A DNA stretch of 35,456 nt from Thermoanaerobacterium saccharolyticum. Its GTDB lineage: Bacteria > Bacillota > Thermoanaerobacteria > Thermoanaerobacterales > Thermoanaerobacteraceae. The DNA lies in contig NZ_BBKT01000011.1 of the NCBI RefSeq assembly GCF_000747665.1, forward strand, positions 1 to 35,456. The letters run 5' to 3'. The translations under genes were made by a program, and so were the position numbers. Shown here piece by piece: positions 33,170-35,456 of the stretch; within the stretch, counting starts at the first letter, position 1, and every line of letters starts with the position of its first letter. The notes under the pieces are model-generated. The model saw only the letters and a list, made by a program, of their open reading frames with translations. It searched no databases and had not been told where the DNA came from.

Positions 33170-33926
33170 ATGAAGAGCATAGCAAAGATGTGTATAACTT
33201 TTATAATCGCTTGTTTGTTTTTTACTCAAATCGCTTTTGCTGAAAATAACAATGTAAAAATTAATGAACAATATGTAAAACCAGATCTAGAAATGCAAAA
33301 AAAAATCAAATGAAAAAATAGAAGCATTTATGGAAAAATTGAATATAGCAAATGAAAAAGAAGGTAATATGTTAATAATACAATCTGATCCAACGATACC
33401 ACCTTCAAAACAATTAAGCACAAGTGGCTATACAAATCAACCTAATGGATATACATGTGGTCCTACATCGGCACATAACTTATTAATCACTCTGGGGAAA
33501 AATGTTTCAATAGACACATTAAGCCAAGAATTAGGAACCACTCAATCAGGTACATCTTTTGATACAAACAAATGGTCAAATGTCTTAAACAGTCATATAG
33601 GTAGTAGTAGTTGGTATGTAGGAATGTGGAATCCATCTACTGAAAATTTGTGGATAGCTTTTGTAGGAGACATTGTAAGTGGGTATCCATTGATATTAGA
33701 TACACACATTTCCTCTAGCACTGCCATATTACCAGGTTACGAAAATGACCCTAATGTTAACGTATGGCATTATGTTGCTGGAGTAGGCTATAGCGGTTAT
33801 AATAATACTATACATTATATTGCATATTTTGATCCAAACAAATTTCGCAATAGTGCTTACGGTTTACATACGGTTAATGTGAGTACTATGCAGGCCGCTG
33901 TAAGTGAAAGAGGGATTATTTACTAG
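33170..33926 (+). pseudogene. Secreted C39-like cysteine peptidase, frameshifted at an A9 tract
   Basis: If repaired, 251 aa: signal peptide MKSIAKMCITFIIACLFFTQ with cleavage after AFA, a charged propeptide-like stretch, then a papain-like Peptidase_C39-type domain with Cys in NGYTCGPTSAHNLL, His in VWHYVAGVGYSG and Asp in IAYFDPNK. The start at 33170 has AAAGGAGG upstream. As given, the A9 run (33297-33305) leads to TGA at 33311; with eight A the frame runs on as MQKKSNEKIEAFMEKL into the peptidase. An internal ATG at 33330 could start the domain without a signal peptide, but no ribosome binding site is seen. Extracellular peptide-cleaving or bacteriocin-type role possible. Frameshift may be real, slippage-corrected or a sequencing error. 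Confidence 0.8.
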
Positions 33927-34044
33927 CAATAACTAAGAAATGTTTTATTGATGTTATAAAAAGTATACTATAATAAGATGATTTCTCTTCTTACTAGGAT
34001 ACTTACTTTAATTTAATAGATATAACAAACCGGGGGGCAATGTA

Positions 34045-35094
34045 ATGAAAAAAAGTATAATAATTTTGTCCATCATTTTATTGTCCATTTTGCTAACATC
34101 TTGTTATGTAAAAACTAATAATCAAATATATAAAAGCCTTAATATAGATAATGCTTCAATCATTCCGCAAAACACAATTCCTCTTGGATTTGACAAATAT
34201 CAAAAAAGAATATTGTTGGCAATAGAAAGCAAAAACAAAGAAAAAACAGAACTGGGTTTCTACGATTTAAATACAAGTGTAGTTAAACCAGTGATAAAGC
34301 CAGTTAATCCTGATAAAAATATAATAAATGCTGTTACAGACGGAAAATATGTTGCTTGGGTAGAAGCATCTGACAATTCATACGGAAATGGCTGGATAGT
34401 ATATGCTTATAATATAAAAAATGGAACTGTCAAAAAGATAGACTATGGAAACTTAAACGGAAAATCTGCTTCAAAAGTATCCTTTAATCAACAGCCAAAT
34501 CTGTCATTGGATAGCTCAAAACTTGTATGGTCTACTTACGAGATGCAAAACAACAAAATCCTGTGTTCTTTGGTTTTATATGATTTAGCAAATGACAAAA
34601 AACAAGTGATAAGAAGCATTGATGGATTGGGAAATAGTTATATTGGACATCCAAAAATATTTGGCAATTACATAGTATGGCATGAAGGTAAAATCGAAGA
34701 GCAAAGCGAAGTTGGCAAGGTCTATCTATACAATATTTCAAATAGCAAAATTACAAAAATAAGCAATAATGGATTCACACCAAATATTTACGGCGAAAAT
34801 ATTGTATGGGTATCTGATAAAAGCCATATAACCCTATACAATCTCAAAACTAAAAATGCTGTAGAAATTGTAAAAGGCGATGCAGTAGAAAGATGGCTGC
34901 CATCATTAAACGATACATATATTACGTGGTATGATAATATGGGAATATTAGAATTATATAACATTAAGTCAGGTAAACTGCAAGACTTCCCTATAAAAAC
35001 AAATAATTTTTCTAGCATAATGGGTAACATATTGACATGGACTAAATTAGAAAATAATAAAGGTATAACACAATTTATCACCCTTTCTGAATGA
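34045..35094 (+). CDS. Lipoprotein with a beta-propeller of TolB/DUF5050-like repeats
   Basis: 349 aa. Lipoprotein signal MKKSIIILSIILLSILLTSC with lipobox LTSC, so anchored outside the membrane. The rest is about seven repeats of 40-45 residues, each with a hydrophobic-Trp strand (YVAWVEA, LVWSTYE, YIVWHEG, NIVWVSDK, YITWYDN, ILTWTKL) followed by a LYNI/YDL strand and a charged turn (e.g. VYLYNISNSKITKI). This is a seven-bladed beta-propeller pattern as in TolB-like proteins. No catalytic motif. The start has CCGGGGGG upstream. It follows the C39 peptidase gene by 118 bp in the same direction; a shared function is possible but unproven. Confidence 0.85.
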   Translation: MKKSIIILSIILLSILLTSCYVKTNNQIYKSLNIDNASIIPQNTIPLGFDKYQKRILLAIESKNKEKTELGFYDLNTSVVKPVIKPVNPDKNIINAVTDGKYVAWVEASDNSYGNGWIVYAYNIKNGTVKKIDYGNLNGKSASKVSFNQQPNLSLDSSKLVWSTYEMQNNKILCSLVLYDLANDKKQVIRSIDGLGNSYIGHPKIFGNYIVWHEGKIEEQSEVGKVYLYNISNSKITKISNNGFTPNIYGENIVWVSDKSHITLYNLKTKNAVEIVKGDAVERWLPSLNDTYITWYDNMGILELYNIKSGKLQDFPIKTNNFSSIMGNILTWTKLENNKGITQFITLSE

Positions 35095-35158
35095 TAGAAA
35101 CTAAAAAACCATAAAATATGAGTTAGACAAACTTAATAAGAGTTGGTGTACCGAATGA

Positions 35159-35442
35159 ATGTTGGAGTTGGAGTTATTTGGAGTAAATCTAATCATTTTT
35201 CTAATTGGTTTTGAAATAGCGCGTTTTTCAGGACGGGTGTTTAAGTATTCAATACCAAAAGACAAAGAATCTAAAATTAAGTTTTTTGCTTTATAGCAAA
35301 TGTCGTCATAGCTGCCATATTAGATTTCTTTTATCCAAAAAGATCTTCATTTTACTTAGCTATATTCACTGGATTAACAGCCGGGTTACCATATAGTTCT
35401 TCAAATAAAGATTCAGGAAATGATAAGAAGCAAAACACTTAA
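35159..35442 (+). pseudogene. Small two- or three-helix membrane protein, frameshifted at a T6 tract
   Basis: Reading from ATG 35159 gives MLELELFGVNLIIFLIGFEI, a membrane helix, then a basic stretch ending KIKFFAL and TAG at 35294. If the T6 run at 35282-35287 had one more T (or a -1 shift occurred), the frame would continue KFFCFIANVVIAAILDFFYP, a second helix, then SFYLAIFTGLTAGLPYSSSN and a charged tail to TAA at 35442: 94 aa. Both halves are hydrophobic and fit one protein, which supports a single gene. Ribosome binding site weak. No family recognised. Downstream of the propeller lipoprotein in the same direction. Confidence 0.55.
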
Positions 35443-35456
35443 AGTAGTTCAATTAG

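Noticed and set aside
35282..35294. Programmed -1 ribosomal frameshift at the T6 tract
   Set aside because: No clear XXXYYYZ slippery site with a downstream structure was seen. A one-base deletion or sequencing error is simpler, so it is listed only as one alternative.
1..35456. Mobile element, CRISPR array, tRNA or rRNA
   Set aside because: No transposase or integrase domain, no spaced repeat array and no tRNA- or rRNA-like sequence was found on either strand.

Overview
The window comes from a low-GC, thermophilic, saccharolytic member of the Firmicutes. The best fit is Thermoanaerobacterium or a close relative in the Thermoanaerobacterales. This is inferred from the AT-rich intergenic DNA, strong AGGAGG-type ribosome binding sites, an S-layer-anchored mannanase, an Ech-type membrane [NiFe] hydrogenase with its maturation genes, and spore-former neighbourhoods (yabE/rsmA/tatD). 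No rRNA, tRNA, CRISPR array, insertion sequence or integrase was found.

Layout. (1) Positions 1-8.2 kb, minus strand: a mannan utilisation block. A very large SLH/GH26 mannanase with several carbohydrate-binding modules is followed by a CUT1 ABC transporter (binding protein, MalF-like and MalG-like permeases; the last runs off the left edge). The mannanase and the binding protein each have a TTGACA-N17-TATACT promoter preceded, at identical spacing, by the same 18-bp element (ATGTAAATAAATGAAAAT), which suggests one regulator for both. (2) 8.4-12 kb: a nitronate monooxygenase-family gene that looks broken (ATA in place of a start, extra A in an A8 tract), a DEAD-box RNA helicase with a GNAT acetyltransferase, and a headless remnant of a SleB-type cell-wall hydrolase. 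(3) 12.0-22.7 kb, minus strand: a 12-gene operon echABCDEF-hypABFCDE behind one near-consensus promoter. It encodes a ferredoxin-linked, energy-converting hydrogenase and the complete pathway that builds its Ni-Fe(CN)2CO site. (4) 22.8-31.4 kb: housekeeping and accessory genes. These are a short FtsH-like protease overlapping a gene for a single-pass membrane partner, a NifX-like protein convergent with an Mrp/ApbC Fe-S carrier, a Crh-like HPr paralogue lacking the phosphorylatable His, a two-domain protein of unknown function, rsmA, a YabE-like 3D/G5 protein, a Pro/Met-rich small protein and tatD. (5) 31.5-35.4 kb: accessory genes. These are an MFS exporter with a palindromic operator candidate, a secreted C39-type cysteine peptidase interrupted at an A9 tract and preceded by two Spo0A-box-like sites, a beta-propeller lipoprotein, and a small membrane protein interrupted at a T6 tract.

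How the parts work together. Extracellular mannan is cut by the surface-anchored mannanase and the oligosaccharides are imported by the adjacent ABC system. Reduced ferredoxin from fermentation is disposed of as H2 by Ech, conserving energy as an ion gradient. The most notable observations are the shared mannanase/transporter promoter module, the 'split FtsH' pair, and three plus-strand accessory genes each interrupted by a one-base homopolymer difference. The last is either decay, phase or slippage control, or sequencing error.
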